A program made the translations under genes and the position numbers. The notes beneath the pieces are model-generated. The model saw nothing but the letters and a program-made list of their open reading frames with translations. It was not told where the DNA came from and did no database searches. DNA of 64,000 nucleotides from Gammaproteobacteria bacterium (lineage in GTDB: Bacteria; Pseudomonadota; Gammaproteobacteria; Eutrophobiales; Eutrophobiaceae): contig JACPSH010000025.1 of the NCBI GenBank assembly GCA_016193395.1, positions 94,751-158,750 on the forward strand. The letters run 5' to 3'. Of the stretch, positions 54,776-64,000 are shown in pieces (the first letter of the stretch is position 1; each line of letters opens with the position of its first letter).

Positions 54776-56395
54776 TCAGCTCTCGCGGTAGGCCGAGGTG
54801 ATGGGATAGCGCCGGTCGCGGCCGAAGGCGCGCTTGCTGATCTTGATCCCGGGCGCGGCCTGCCGGCGCTTGTACTCGGCGCGATCGACCATAGACACGA
54901 CGCGGTGTACAGTCGTCGCGTCGAATCCCGCATGGATGATCTCCTCCGGGCTCTGATCGCGCTCGACGTAGCGCTCCAATATCGGATCCAAGACGGAGTA
55001 GGGGGGCAGGGAATCTTCGTCCTTCTGGTCCGGCCGCAGCTCCGCGCTCGGGGGGCGATCGATGGTGCGGGCCGGGATCACCTCGACATCTCGATTGCGC
55101 CATCCCGCGAGTTCGTAGACGAGCATCTTCGAAACGTCCTTGAGCGGGGCGAAACCGCCCGCCATGTCGCCATAGAGCGTCGCGTAGCCCACCGACATCT
55201 CGCTCTTGTTTCCCGTGGTGAGAACCATCTTCCCGGTCTTGTTCGAAATCGCCATGAGCAGGATCCCGCGGCAGCGCGCCTGGATGTTTTCCTCCGTGGC
55301 ATCCGCCGGCAATCCGCGAAAGAGCGGGGTGAGCACATCGGCGAATGCCTGGAACGGCGGCTCTATGGAAATGGTGTCGTGCCTTACGCCGAGCCGGGTG
55401 CACAGGAACTGTGCGTCCTCAATGCTCATTGGCGCCGTGTAGCGCGACGGCATAATGAGTGCCTGCGCCAGCCCGGCGCCCAGTGCATCCACGGCGAGAC
55501 ACAGGGTCAGGGCCGAATCGATGCCGCCGGACAGGCCGACGACCACCCCCGGGAACCCGTTTTTCAACACATAGTCGCGGACGCCCAGCACCAGGGCCTG
55601 GTAGATGCTTTCGAGACGGTCGGGCAGGGGCGTCTCGGGCTGCAGACTCCGCAGTCGCACTTTTCCCTGGTTGGCCTCCGCGTCCAGCAGGTACAAGCCC
55701 TCCTCGAACTGCGGCGCCCGCAATGCGAATTTTCCGGCGTGGTCGATGGCGAGCGAGCCGCCGTCGAAAACGAGCTCGTCCTGGCCGCCCACCAGATTGA
55801 CGTAAAGGATGCCGAGCCCCGTCTCACGTACGCGTTGCGAGAGCAGTTCCGCGCGCTCCCCGTGTTTCTCGGCGTGGTACGGGGACGCATTGATATTGAT
55901 CAGCAGCGCCGCGCCCCGCTGGGCTGATTCGCGGGCGTGCTCGGGCGTCCACAGGTCTTCGCAGATGCTCAATGATACGGGAATGCCTTCGACCTGGACG
56001 AATTGCAGCGCGTCTCCGGGGGTGAAATGGCGTTTTTCGTCGAATACGCCGTAGTTCGGCAGGACGCGCTTTCGGTACGTGGCCACCACCACGCCGTCAC
56101 GCAGGTACACGCAGCAGTTATAGAGACGGCCGTCGTCCGGCTGCGGCAGGCCCACGATGACATCGATGCCTGACGCCGTTTGCGCGATGTGTTTCAGTGC
56201 GCGGTCAACCTGGCGATGCAGCTCCGGACGGAGCAGAAGATCCTCCGGCGGGTAGCCGGTCAGGGTGAGTTCCGGGAAGACCACCAGCCCCGCGCGGTGC
56301 TCGTCGCGGGCGGCCCGGATCATGCCGATTATCCGGTCCGCATTTCCGGAGATGTTGCCGACGTGCAGGTTGATCTGGGCAATGGCAATACGCAT
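54776..56395 (-). CDS. nadE: Glutamine-dependent NAD+ synthetase NadE
   Basis: Last step of NAD synthesis, amidating nicotinate adenine dinucleotide with ammonia from glutamine. 539 residues in two domains. The N-terminal nitrilase-type glutaminase has its Glu in FPELTLTGYPPEDLL, its Lys region in NYGVFDEKRHF and the catalytic Cys in SICEDLWTP. The C-terminal synthetase has the PP-loop VVGLSGGIDSALTLCLAVDALG and the metal region TTGNKSEMSVGYATLYGDMAGGFAPLKDV. It starts at the edge of a 398-bp gap filled by the second composite repeat and ends 9 bp from the integrase pseudogene. Confidence 0.97.
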   Translation of the reverse strand: MRIAIAQINLHVGNISGNADRIIGMIRAARDEHRAGLVVFPELTLTGYPPEDLLLRPELHRQVDRALKHIAQTASGIDVIVGLPQPDDGRLYNCCVYLRDGVVVATYRKRVLPNYGVFDEKRHFTPGDALQFVQVEGIPVSLSICEDLWTPEHARESAQRGAALLININASPYHAEKHGERAELLSQRVRETGLGILYVNLVGGQDELVFDGGSLAIDHAGKFALRAPQFEEGLYLLDAEANQGKVRLRSLQPETPLPDRLESIYQALVLGVRDYVLKNGFPGVVVGLSGGIDSALTLCLAVDALGAGLAQALIMPSRYTAPMSIEDAQFLCTRLGVRHDTISIEPPFQAFADVLTPLFRGLPADATEENIQARCRGILLMAISNKTGKMVLTTGNKSEMSVGYATLYGDMAGGFAPLKDVSKMLVYELAGWRNRDVEVIPARTIDRPPSAELRPDQKDEDSLPPYSVLDPILERYVERDQSPEEIIHAGFDATTVHRVVSMVDRAEYKRRQAAPGIKISKRAFGRDRRYPITSAYRES

Positions 56396-56528
56396 GGGGC
56401 GATCGGCAATTCGCGTCGTGGGCCGCTGATCTTACCGCCGTTGCACACCGGCGGCATTCAAGTGTGGCGCGGCGGCCGCTCCCGGATCGATTGGCGCATT
56501 CCGGCCGGATTCATGTTGGCGCGCTGCC

Positions 56529-56749
56529 GGACGGGTCCTGTCACCGGGCACCCCTTGTCCGTGCGCGCTCGGTGCCCTCGCTTGCGCGCGGGCAAGGGGA
56601 GTGCCCGATGCCACCCGTCCGTTTGACTCCAGCGCGCGAACCCGGCCGGATTCAGGCGTGAGCGCAAAACGGGCGGGTGACATCGGGTCACCGCTCTTCG
56701 CGCGCAGCGCCAGCGAGCACGAAGACGGTACCCGATGGCAGGACCCGCC
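56529..56749. repeat. Composite REP-like repeat, copy 2
   Basis: This occupies most of the 398 bp between nadE and sucD. Unit A (56529-56620, 92 bp) starts GGACGGGTCCTGTCACCGGG and ends CCACCCGTCC. Unit B (56672-56749, 78 bp) starts GGCGGGTGACATCGGGTCAC and ends GGCAGGACCCGCC. Linker length (51 bp), unit order and orientation are the same as in copy 1 at 5510-5728. GCCGGATTCA motifs flank and link the units in both. Unit A can form a long hairpin (CGGGCACCCCTTG pairing with CAAGGGGAGTGCCCG, two bulged bases). Nothing else is recognised in this gap. Confidence 0.85.
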
Positions 56750-56793
56750 CGCCGACGAGGACAATATGGATCCGGCCGAGGCGACGTGTGCGA

Positions 56794-57663
56794 TCAGAGT
56801 AGTTCCGCGAGGGTACGGCCGAGGAGGGCAGGGGAACGAACCGTGCGGACGCCCGCGGCCTCCAGCGCCGCGAACTTGTCGCCGGCGGTGCCCTTGCCGC
56901 CGGCAATGATGGCCCCGGCGTGCCCCATGCGCTTTCCGGGCGGCGCCGTGACGCCGGCGATATAGGCCACGACCGGCTTGCGCACGTGGCGCTTGATGAA
57001 GGCGGCCGCCTCCTCCTCCGCCGATCCGCCGATCTCGCCGACCATGATGATGCCGCGCGTCTGTGCGTCTTCCTGGAACAGGCCCAGGCAGTCGATGAAG
57101 TTCATGCCATGGATGGGGTCGCCGCCGATGCCGACGCAGGTGCTCTGGCCAAGCATCGCCTGGCTGGTCTGGTGCACGGCCTCGTAGGTCAGCGTCCCGG
57201 AACGCGACACGATGCCGACACATCCCGGGGTATGGATATCGCCGGGCATGATCCCGATCTTGCATTCGCCCGGCGTAATGATGCCGGGGCAATTGGGTCC
57301 GATGAGGCGCGTGTCCGGGGAGCGCTCGAGAACGGCGCGCACCTTGAGCATGTCGAGGACCGGGATGCCCTCGGTGATGCAGACGATCACTTTGATCCCG
57401 GCATCAGCCGCCTCCGTGATCGACTCTGCCGCGAATGCCGCCGGCACCATGATCATGCTCGCGTTCGCTCCGGTCTGGCGCACGGCATCGTGCATCGTGT
57501 CGAAGACCGGACGGTCCAGGTGTTTTTCGCCGCCGCGCCCGGGCGTGACGCCGCCCACGATCTGCGTGCCGTATTCGATCGCCTGCTCGGAGTGAAATGT
57601 CCCCTGACGCCCGGTGAATCCCTGCACCAGCACGCGCGTGTCCCTTCCGACCAGAATGGACAT
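56794..57663 (-). CDS. sucD: Succinyl-CoA synthetase, alpha subunit SucD
   Basis: TCA-cycle enzyme that makes succinate with substrate-level phosphorylation. 289 residues from ATG 57663, overlapping the sucC stop (TGATG); the longer upstream frame lies in sucC. CoA-binding Rossmann part: [37 protein letters not shown]. The phosphorylated active-site His is in [26 protein letters not shown]. Other signatures: [22 protein letters not shown] and [25 protein letters not shown]. Confidence 0.97.
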   Translation of the reverse strand: MSILVGRDTRVLVQGFTGRQGTFHSEQAIEYGTQIVGGVTPGRGGEKHLDRPVFDTMHDAVRQTGANASMIMVPAAFAAESITEAADAGIKVIVCITEGIPVLDMLKVRAVLERSPDTRLIGPNCPGIITPGECKIGIMPGDIHTPGCVGIVSRSGTLTYEAVHQTSQAMLGQSTCVGIGGDPIHGMNFIDCLGLFQEDAQTRGIIMVGEIGGSAEEEAAAFIKRHVRKPVVAYIAGVTAPPGKRMGHAGAIIAGGKGTAGDKFAALEAAGVRTVRSPALLGRTLAELL

Positions 57664-58835
57664 CAGGGCTTGCGCCCTTTGGCCGCGGCCACGACCTTGT
57701 CGGCGGCGTCGGCGAAATCGCCCGCGGAGATGATCTCGAGCCCGCTCGCGTCGAGCAGTTGCTTGCCCTGGTCCACGTTCGTCCCCTCCAAGCGCACGAC
57801 TACGGGGACACGCACGCCGACTTCCCGCACCGCGTTGATGATTCCCTCGGCAATCAGATCGCAACGCACGATCCCGCCGAAGATGTTGACGAGGATCGCT
57901 CTCACCTTGGGGTCGGACACGATCAGCTTGAATGCCTCGGTCACGCGTTCCGTGGTCGCGCCGCCGCCCACGTCGAGGAAGTTCGCCGGCTCGCCGCCGT
58001 GCAACTTGATGATGTCCATGGTCGCCATCGCGAGCCCTGCGCCGTTCACCATGCACGCGATGTTCCCGTCCAGCGCGACGTAGTTCAGATCGAAGAGCTT
58101 AGCCTTGCTTTCCTTCTCATCGTCCTGGGTCGCGTCGTGCCACTGTTCGAGGGCCGATTGCCGGAACAGCGCGTTGTCGTCCACCGACACCTTTGCATCC
58201 AGCGCCTCGAGGTTGCCGGCCTTCGTGATGATCAGCGGGTTGACCTCGATGAGACTCAGGTCCTTGCCTGTAAACAGTCTGTACAACGCGTGCAGCATGG
58301 CGCCCAACTGCTTGCGCTGTTCCGGATTCAGTTCCAGGGAGAAGCCCAGCCGCCGGCACTGGTAGTCCTGCAGTCCCATGACCGGGTCGATGGTGAAGGA
58401 GAAAATCTTTTCCGGCTCCCTGGCCGCGACTTCCTCGATGTCCACCCCTCCGGCGCGCGATGCGATCACCGCAATGCGGCGCCGGCCGCGGTCAACCAGC
58501 ATGCTGAGATACAGCTCCGATTCGATAGCAGAGATGCCGGCGATCAGCACGCAATTGACAGGCTTGCCGTCCGGGCCCGACTGTTTCGTGACCAGGCGCG
58601 AGCCGAGCATCTGCTTGGCGAAGGTTTCAAGCTCCTCCATGCCGCGCGCCACCTTGACGCCGCCCGCCTTTCCCCGTCCACCGGCGTGAACCTGCGCTTT
58701 CACCACCCAACTCGTCCCGCCAAGGTCGGAGGCGTGCCGGATCACTTCCTTGAGGGAATGCGCCGGTTTGCCCGGCGGCACCGGAATACCGTACTCTGTG
58801 AACAGGATTTTCGCCTGATACTCGTGCAGATTCAT
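57663..58835 (-). CDS. sucC: Succinyl-CoA synthetase, beta subunit SucC
   Basis: ATP-grasp subunit that binds nucleotide and succinate. 390 residues from ATG 58835 ([22 protein letters not shown]); the further upstream frame is non-coding. Signatures: [86 protein letters not shown], and [20 protein letters not shown]. It is first gene of the sucCD pair. The 192 bp to the next gene (58836-59027) hold the divergent promoters and a 7-bp inverted repeat (GGCGCAA/TTGCGCC at 58975-58997). Confidence 0.97.
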   Translation of the reverse strand: MNLHEYQAKILFTEYGIPVPPGKPAHSLKEVIRHASDLGGTSWVVKAQVHAGGRGKAGGVKVARGMEELETFAKQMLGSRLVTKQSGPDGKPVNCVLIAGISAIESELYLSMLVDRGRRRIAVIASRAGGVDIEEVAAREPEKIFSFTIDPVMGLQDYQCRRLGFSLELNPEQRKQLGAMLHALYRLFTGKDLSLIEVNPLIITKAGNLEALDAKVSVDDNALFRQSALEQWHDATQDDEKESKAKLFDLNYVALDGNIACMVNGAGLAMATMDIIKLHGGEPANFLDVGGGATTERVTEAFKLIVSDPKVRAILVNIFGGIVRCDLIAEGIINAVREVGVRVPVVVRLEGTNVDQGKQLLDASGLEIISAGDFADAADKVVAAAKGRKP

Positions 58836-59027
58836 CGAGCTTGCCCGTTTGGTGCGGTCGGCGTCGGGATTGACCCTGTGCGGGAGTGCCGGTCGCGATC
58901 GCAAGGCTTGCGCATTCCGGGCCGGCGGAATTCCCGGCGTCTGGAGCCGGTCACAGTTTACACACTAAGCTGTTGGCGCAAAACCCGGCCTTGCGCCGGC
59001 CTGCCGGATATACGTCACTGAATCCCG

Positions 59028-59261
59028 ATGTTGCGCGCCCTGTTAGCACTGCTGATCATTCTTGCCGCCGGCGTCGCATGGCGGATGCTTCGCGTCCTGA
59101 CGCGGCCGCCGCCCGCGGCGCGCGGTGACGGAAAGGTGCGCATGGTGAAATGCGCTGTCTGCGATCTGTACGTGCCGGAAAACGAAGCCGAGACGGACGG
59201 CGGCCGCTTCTATTGCGGCCCGTCGCACCGGCTGATCGGCGGCGGCGGAGAACGCAAGTGA
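59028..59261 (+). CDS. PP0621-family small membrane protein
   Basis: 77 residues: an N-terminal membrane helix (LRALLALLIILAAGVAWRML), a basic Pro/Arg linker, and a short C-terminal domain MVKCAVCDLYVPENEAETDGGRFYCGPSHRLI with C-x-x-C and a later Cys followed by His, the pattern of a small zinc ribbon. This matches the PP0621 family commonly encoded just before pilS. Function unknown. The stop overlaps the pilS start by 4 bp (GTGA), so the two are co-translated. Confidence 0.88.
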   Translation: MLRALLALLIILAAGVAWRMLRVLTRPPPAARGDGKVRMVKCAVCDLYVPENEAETDGGRFYCGPSHRLIGGGGERK

Positions 59262-60865
59262 CGGATCCCAGGAGCGCGCACCGGACCGGCGGGGTTTCCT
59301 GGGAGGCGCTTCAGTATTTCAACGCTTACCGGTTCCTGGTGGCGTTGCTGTTCCTCACGCTCTACTGGATCGGCCACCTGCCGCAGCCCCTGGGCGTCTA
59401 CGATCGAGCCCTGTTCGGGGGAACGATCCATGTCTACGCCGTGCTCGCCGTGATCGCGGCGGTCTTCACACTCTCGCGCACGCCGCGATACCGTCTCCAG
59501 GTGTTCGCGCAGGTGTGTGTCGACATTGCCGTCATCACGCTCCTCATGTACTCGAGCGGCGGTCTGGACAGCGGCTTCGGAATGCTCCTCGTGATTGCGG
59601 TGGCGGGCGGCGCCCTTCTCACCCCCGGCCGCATCGCGTTCCTGTTCGCGGCGCTGGCGGCGATCGCGGTCCTGTCTCACGAAGTGTACTGGCAGCTGCA
59701 CAGCTACTTTCCGCAGCCGAACTATACGCATGCGGGATTTCTCGGAATCACCTTCTTCTTCACGGCGTTCGTCAGCCACGTGCTGGCATCGCGGGTGCAG
59801 GAGTCTCAGGCGCTCGCCATGCAGCGCGGAATCGATCTGCAGAACATGGCGCGCCTCAACGAGCACATCGTGCAGCATTTGCAGTCCGGGATTGTGGTAG
59901 TCGATGATGACCTGCGCGTCGGCCTCAGCAACGAATCTGCCAGGAGTCTCCTGGGCTCTGGCGACCGTGCGACCGGGTTGAGGATTGGCGACCTGTCGGC
60001 GGAGCTGGACGGCGCGTTGCGCCGGTGGCTCGCGAATGATGGAAGCCAGACCGTAGTCGTCGGCGCGGTGAGAGGCGGAATCGAGCTGCAGGCATCGTTC
60101 AGCCGCCTGACCATGGAGAATCGCGTCGCCATCCTCATTTTCCTGGAGGACGTCGCCACTTTGCGTCAGCGGGCGCAGCAGATGAAACTGGCGTCCCTGG
60201 GCCGGCTGACGGCGAGCATTGCCCATGAGGTGCGCAATCCGCTCGGAGCGATAAGCCATGCCAGTCAGTTGCTCTCGGAATCGGCGTCGCTCGGCGCCGG
60301 CGAGCAGCGCCTGACCGCGATCATCGATGAACATTCCCGGCGCGTGAACAGCATCGTCGAGAGCATACTCAGCATCAGCCGGCACAACCGCACAGAGCCG
60401 CAAATCATCGATCTGCAGAATTGGCTTGAATCCTTCAGGACCGAATTCATCAACCGCCATGACCTCGAACCTGAGGCCGTCACGCTGGATTTCCGGGGAC
60501 CGGGGATCCGCGCGCGCATGGACCCCGATCAGTTGCGGCAGATCCTCTGGAATCTGTGCGAGAACGGGATCCGCTACAGCCGGCGCATGCCCCTGCTGAC
60601 CGTACAATGCGGCGTGCACAAGGACACCGGCCGCCCCTATATCGACGTGGCCGACAACGGGCCGGGGATCGCCACGGACAGCCGCGAGCAGCTTTTCGAG
60701 CCGTTCTTCACCACCGAGTCCGGTGGCACCGGGTTGGGCCTCTACATCGCGCGCGAACTGTGCGAGGCCAACCAGGCGGCGTTGAATCTCGTGTCCTCGG
60801 CCGGGGACGGATGCCTCTTCCGCATCAGCCTCTCCCATCCCGACAAGCAGCATGTGTTGAACTGA
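59258..60865 (+). CDS. pilS: Sensor histidine kinase PilS
   Basis: Inner-membrane sensor of the PilSR system that controls pilin gene expression through sigma54. Start GTG 59258 overlaps the upstream stop; 535 residues. About six membrane helices (residues 20-190), a PAS-like domain (HIVQHLQSGIVVVDDDLRVGLSNESARSLLG), the phospho-acceptor region SIAHEVRNPLGAISHASQLLSESA, and an HATPase domain with WNLCENGIRYS, VADNGPGIATDSREQLFEPFFTTESGGTGLGLYIARELCEANQ. pilR follows 4 bp after the stop. Confidence 0.95.
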   Translation: MTDPRSAHRTGGVSWEALQYFNAYRFLVALLFLTLYWIGHLPQPLGVYDRALFGGTIHVYAVLAVIAAVFTLSRTPRYRLQVFAQVCVDIAVITLLMYSSGGLDSGFGMLLVIAVAGGALLTPGRIAFLFAALAAIAVLSHEVYWQLHSYFPQPNYTHAGFLGITFFFTAFVSHVLASRVQESQALAMQRGIDLQNMARLNEHIVQHLQSGIVVVDDDLRVGLSNESARSLLGSGDRATGLRIGDLSAELDGALRRWLANDGSQTVVVGAVRGGIELQASFSRLTMENRVAILIFLEDVATLRQRAQQMKLASLGRLTASIAHEVRNPLGAISHASQLLSESASLGAGEQRLTAIIDEHSRRVNSIVESILSISRHNRTEPQIIDLQNWLESFRTEFINRHDLEPEAVTLDFRGPGIRARMDPDQLRQILWNLCENGIRYSRRMPLLTVQCGVHKDTGRPYIDVADNGPGIATDSREQLFEPFFTTESGGTGLGLYIARELCEANQAALNLVSSAGDGCLFRISLSHPDKQHVLN

Positions 60866-60869
60866 AGCC

Positions 60870-62195
60870 ATGCACTCGGCGCTCATCATCGACGACGAGC
60901 CGGATATCAGGGAATTGCTCGAGATCACGCTGGGCCGTATGCAGATTGCCTGCTCCAGCGCCAGCGACCTGCGCGCGGCCAAGGCGTTGCTGAAGGACCA
61001 GGCGTTCGATATCTGCCTCACGGACATGAGGTTGCCTGACGGCGACGGCATCGATCTCGTGGCTTACATCCAGCGGCACTATCCGGCCCTGCCGGTGGCG
61101 GTCATCACAGCGCATGGCAGCATAGAAACGGCAATCCAGGCGCTGAAAGCCGGCGCATTCGACTTCCTGACCAAGCCGGTCGATCTCAACCTCCTGCGCA
61201 CCCTTGTGGAGAGCGCCCTCAAGGTGGCCGGGTCACAGCCGAAGTTCGCCGATCTCCTCATCGGCGAAAGCAAGGTCGTGCGCGACATCACCGTCAAGAT
61301 CAGCAAGCTCGCACGCAGCCAGGCGCCGGTTTACATCAGCGGCGAATCCGGCGTCGGCAAGGAGCTGGTCGCCCGCATGATCCACGACCAGGGGCCGCGA
61401 AACGCGCAACCGTTCGTGCCGGTGAACTGCGGCGCGATCCCGCACGACCTGATGGAGAGCGAACTGTTCGGGCATCGCAGGGGCAGTTTTACCGGCGCCA
61501 CGGCGGACAAGGAGGGTCTGTTCCACGCCGCGGACGGGGGCACGCTGTTTCTCGACGAGGTGGCCGAATTGCCGTTGAACATGCAGGTGAAATTGCTGCG
61601 GGCGATCCAGGAAAAGAAGATCAGGCCCGTGGGCGATCAACGCGAATTGCCGGTCAACGTCCGTATCCTGAGCGCGACACACAAGAATCTCGCCGAACGG
61701 GTGAAACAGGGCGCGTTCCGAGAGGACCTCTATTACCGGATCAACGTCATCGAATTGCACGTGCCGCCACTGCGCAAGCGCAGGGAGGATATCCCGGCGC
61801 TCGTGCAGCACATCCTCGGCCGTCTCTCCGCAAACGCGGGGTTGTCCAGCGCCGCGCTCGCGCCGGAGGCCCTCGAGATCTTGATGCGCTACGATTTCCC
61901 CGGAAACATACGCGAACTGGAAAACATACTGGAACGCGCGCTGACGCTGTGCGAAGGGACGGTCGTGCGGCCCGAAGACCTGCAATTGCCGGAACGGCAC
62001 GCAGATGAAGGCGTGCCTCCCGGGGACGGGGCCGGCCCCGATGCGAACCTCGACGATTATCTGGGCGACCTGGAGCGCAGTCGGATCATGGAAGCGCTGG
62101 AGCGCACGCGCTGGAACAGGACGGCGGCCGCGAAGTTGCTCGGGATCACATTCCGCCAGTTGCGCTACCGGCTGAAGAAGCTCGGTCTCGACTGA
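60870..62195 (+). CDS. pilR: Sigma54-dependent response regulator PilR
   Basis: 441 residues. The receiver domain (about 1-120) has the phospho-acceptor Asp in FDICLTDMRLPDGDG and the switch Lys in FLTKPVD. The AAA+ domain has Walker A ISGESGVGKELVARMIHDQGPR, the sigma54-contact motif as GSFTGA, and Walker B region GGTLFLDEVAELPLNMQVKLLRAIQEKKIRPVGDQ. The C-terminal Fis-type helix-turn-helix is MEALERTRWNRTAAAKLLGITFRQLRYRLKKLGLD. It normally activates pilA, which is not in this window. Confidence 0.96.
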   Translation: MHSALIIDDEPDIRELLEITLGRMQIACSSASDLRAAKALLKDQAFDICLTDMRLPDGDGIDLVAYIQRHYPALPVAVITAHGSIETAIQALKAGAFDFLTKPVDLNLLRTLVESALKVAGSQPKFADLLIGESKVVRDITVKISKLARSQAPVYISGESGVGKELVARMIHDQGPRNAQPFVPVNCGAIPHDLMESELFGHRRGSFTGATADKEGLFHAADGGTLFLDEVAELPLNMQVKLLRAIQEKKIRPVGDQRELPVNVRILSATHKNLAERVKQGAFREDLYYRINVIELHVPPLRKRREDIPALVQHILGRLSANAGLSSAALAPEALEILMRYDFPGNIRELENILERALTLCEGTVVRPEDLQLPERHADEGVPPGDGAGPDANLDDYLGDLERSRIMEALERTRWNRTAAAKLLGITFRQLRYRLKKLGLD

Positions 62196-62237
62196 TCCGT
62201 CCCGGCCACCGCCGATCCGGGTCCTGTACTTCCGGGA

Positions 62238-63332
62238 ATGATCTTGTCCACCGAACTTTCCATCATCGTTCCCACCTACAACGAGTCGGGCAACGTCCAA
62301 GCGCTGCTTGAGTTGATCCGGGGGTCACTGCCGGACTGCGAGTGGGAAGTCGTATTCGTGGACGATGATTCACCCGACGGGACCAGCCGCATCGTTCGCG
62401 AGATTGCAGCCCGCGATCGCCGCGTGCGGTGCATCCAGAGGCTGGGCCGCCGCGGGCTCTCCTCGGCCTGCGTGGAAGGCATGCTCTCGACCGTGTCCCC
62501 CTATCTTTGCGTCATGGATGCCGACCTGCAGCACGACACGGCCCTGCTTCCGGACATGCTTGCCCGGCTGAAGGCGGGCGATCTCGACCTGGTCATCGGC
62601 AGCCGCTATGTCGACGCGGGAAGCACCGGCGACCTGGGACGCGCGCGGGCGTGGATGAGCCGCCTCGCGACGCGCCTGAGCCGGCTGCTGACCGGGCTGG
62701 ACGTGCGAGACCCGATGAGCGGCTTCTTCATGATGCGCCGCCCGTTCTTCGAAAACGTGATGCACCGGATCTCCGGGCGCGGTTTCAAGATCCTGCTGGA
62801 CGCGCTGATGTCCGCGGAGCCGCCCGCGGTGTACGTCGAGCTGCCTTACCGCATGCGAACCCGCAGCCGGGGCGAAAGCAAGCTGTCCGCGAGGGTGCTT
62901 TGGGATTTCCTGATCATGCTCATCGACAAGCTGGCCGGCAGGATGGTGCCGGCGCGGTTCATCTCGTTTGCCACCGTGGGCTTCAGCGGGATTTTCGTCC
63001 AGATCTTCGCGCTCTGGATACTGCACCGCGTCATGAGCGCGGCTTTCGTCCCGGCGGATGCCGTCGCGACGCTGGTCGCCATGACGACGAATTTTTCCCT
63101 GAACAATTATTTCACCTATGCGGACCGGCGCTTGAGCGGCAAGGCTTTTCTGCGCGGGCTTCTCAGCTTCTATGCGGCCTGCGCGTTCGGCGCGATCATC
63201 AATGTTTCCCTGGCCGCCACCATCGTCGCCTGGGGCTATCCATGGTGGCTGGCCGGGTCTCTCGGCGCCGTGGCGGGCGCCGTCTGGAATTACGCCATCA
63301 CTGCCGTGTTTACCTGGCCGAAGGGTGCCTGA
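62238..63332 (+). CDS. Polyprenol-phosphate glycosyltransferase: GT2 (DPM1-like) fused to a GtrA-like membrane domain
   Basis: 364 residues. The N-terminal GT2 domain resembles dolichol-phosphate mannosyltransferase: LSIIVPTYNESGNVQALLELI, EVVFVDDDSPDGTSRIVREIA, the metal motif in CVMDADLQHDTALLPDML, and LVIGSRYVDAGSTGDLGRARAWMSRLATRLSRLLTGL. From about residue 235 a GtrA-like domain with four membrane helices follows (FISFATVGFSGIFVQIFALWIL; ATLVAMTTNFSLNNYFTYADRR; FYAACAFGAIINVSLAATIVAWGY; WNYAITAVFTW). Such fusions make a polyprenol-linked sugar donor. The next gene, DUF2723, could use it. The sugar is unknown. Confidence 0.92.
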   Translation: MILSTELSIIVPTYNESGNVQALLELIRGSLPDCEWEVVFVDDDSPDGTSRIVREIAARDRRVRCIQRLGRRGLSSACVEGMLSTVSPYLCVMDADLQHDTALLPDMLARLKAGDLDLVIGSRYVDAGSTGDLGRARAWMSRLATRLSRLLTGLDVRDPMSGFFMMRRPFFENVMHRISGRGFKILLDALMSAEPPAVYVELPYRMRTRSRGESKLSARVLWDFLIMLIDKLAGRMVPARFISFATVGFSGIFVQIFALWILHRVMSAAFVPADAVATLVAMTTNFSLNNYFTYADRRLSGKAFLRGLLSFYAACAFGAIINVSLAATIVAWGYPWWLAGSLGAVAGAVWNYAITAVFTWPKGA

Positions 63333-63354
63333 ACCGCGCCCGTCCACCGGCGTC

Positions 63355-64000
63355 ATGACCGCTGATTTCACCGGCCGTGACCGGCGCCGCCACGATGCGG
63401 CCGACTGCCTGCTGACGTTTCTCGTCGTCTTCGGCAACTACCTGGTGAGCACGCCGCGCGGCGTCATGCTGGATGACGATGGTTTCTTCATCCTGGCCGC
63501 CTGGTTCAACGGTGTTGCGCACCCGCCCGGCTACCCGCTGTATACGTTCCTGGCCCACCTCGGGACTCTTCTCCCGATCGGCAGCGTCGCGTTCCGGGTC
63601 CATCTCATGAGCGCGCTGTTCGGCGCGCTCGCCTGCGTCTGCATCTGGAAGCTAGCCCGCCTGCTCCTGGATTCGCGCCTGTACGCCTACGCGGCCGCGC
63701 TGGCTTTCGGATTTTCGAGGACGTTCTGGTCGCAATCCATCATTGCGGAGGTGTATTCCCTGAACGTGCTTTTCATCGCCGGGCTGTTGCTGCTCGCATT
63801 GGCGTATACGCGCCAACCCGAACACGACGGCCGCGACGGCCGGCCTTTGTGGATCGCGCTCCTGTACGGCCTGTCGCTCAGCAATCACTGGCCGTTGATG
63901 CTGCTGTCCACCCCGGCATTGGCCGCCGTGCTGTGGCCGAAACGCCGGCAAATGGCAGGGCAGGCGCCGGCCCTGCTTGGCGTCCTGCTGCTCGGGCTTA
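63355..64000 (+). CDS. DUF2723 multi-pass membrane protein (3' truncated by window edge)
   Basis: From ATG 63355 the frame is open to the last base (215 codons visible). After a short basic N-terminus, the segment GVMLDDDGFFILAAWFNGVAHPPGYPLYTFLAHLGTLLPIGSVAFRVHLMSALFGALACVCIWKLARLL matches the DUF2723 family, whose members resemble GT-C protein O-mannosyltransferases; the acidic pair in the first loop and the A-H-P-P-G-Y-P motif are characteristic. Several further helices follow. Position 22 bp after a DPM1-like gene suggests the two act together in glycosylation, but this is inference. Confidence 0.8.
   Translation, partial: MTADFTGRDRRRHDAADCLLTFLVVFGNYLVSTPRGVMLDDDGFFILAAWFNGVAHPPGYPLYTFLAHLGTLLPIGSVAFRVHLMSALFGALACVCIWKLARLLLDSRLYAYAAALAFGFSRTFWSQSIIAEVYSLNVLFIAGLLLLALAYTRQPEHDGRDGRPLWIALLYGLSLSNHWPLMLLSTPALAAVLWPKRRQMAGQAPALLGVLLLGL

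Overview
The window is chromosomal DNA from a high-GC gammaproteobacterium. The evidence is the complete dcw cell-wall/division cluster in gammaproteobacterial order, the rsmI / lpoA-yraN-diaA-dolP block, sspAB behind petABC, the pilBCD-coaE-zapD-yacG block, pilSR, and a class A RNase P RNA between rsmI and mraZ. MurE carries a DNPR motif (meso-diaminopimelate type), and lpxC, bamD, lpoA and mlaC show an outer membrane. The gene set resembles Chromatiales/Acidiferrobacterales-like lineages, but I cannot name a genus from the sequence alone.

Layout. 1-2.3 kb: end of an mla lipid-transport operon, ibaG, murA. 2.4-5.4 kb: hisG-hisD-hisC. 5.5-5.7 kb: a composite palindromic repeat. 5.8-10.98 kb: a DegS-like protease, the cytochrome bc1 operon petABC, sspAB. 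11.0-15.4 kb: dolP, diaA, yraN and lpoA (minus strand) divergent from rsmI. 15.5-15.8 kb: rnpB. 16.0-34.1 kb: the dcw cluster mraZ-rsmH-ftsL-ftsI-murE-murF-mraY-murD-ftsW-murG-murC-murB-ftsQ-ftsA-ftsZ-lpxC, with a sigma70 promoter and MraZ boxes in front and no ddl. 34.1-40.6 kb: dciA, an M23 peptidase, secA, argJ, a Nudix/ThiE-like fusion. 40.8-49.1 kb (minus): yacG, zapD, coaE, pilD, pilC, pilB, clpB, the last with a sigma32-type promoter. 49.2-51.8 kb: pgeF, rluD, bamD.

51.8-54.8 kb is the one accessory island and the most interesting part. I read it as a small decayed chromosomal integron. It has an integron-type tyrosine recombinase whose central part, including the first catalytic Arg box, is deleted. 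An attI-like core follows, then three cassettes of about 650-680 bp read leftward, each carrying one toxin-antitoxin pair. The cassette borders are recognisable because the first bases of cassettes 2 and 3 are perfect reverse complements (11 and 13 nt) of the start of their own attC sites. Two of the three toxins are each broken by what looks like a single-base lesion (an amber codon in HigB, a lost start codon in a ParE), while all three antitoxins look intact.

54.8-64 kb: nadE, a second copy of the composite repeat, sucD-sucC, a PP0621-type small protein, pilS-pilR, a GT2-GtrA glycosyltransferase and the start of a DUF2723 membrane protein that runs off the end.

Other notable structure: a dense multi-hairpin element between ftsW and murG that reaches into the murG start; an AT-rich inverted repeat shared by the murA-hisG gap and the region before rnpB; an apparently minimal P3 helix in RNase P RNA; an AT-richer insertion near the 3' end of petB; and a 13-codon minigene with a near-ideal ribosome binding site between ftsZ and lpxC. 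No tRNA, CRISPR array, IS element or prophage was recognised.
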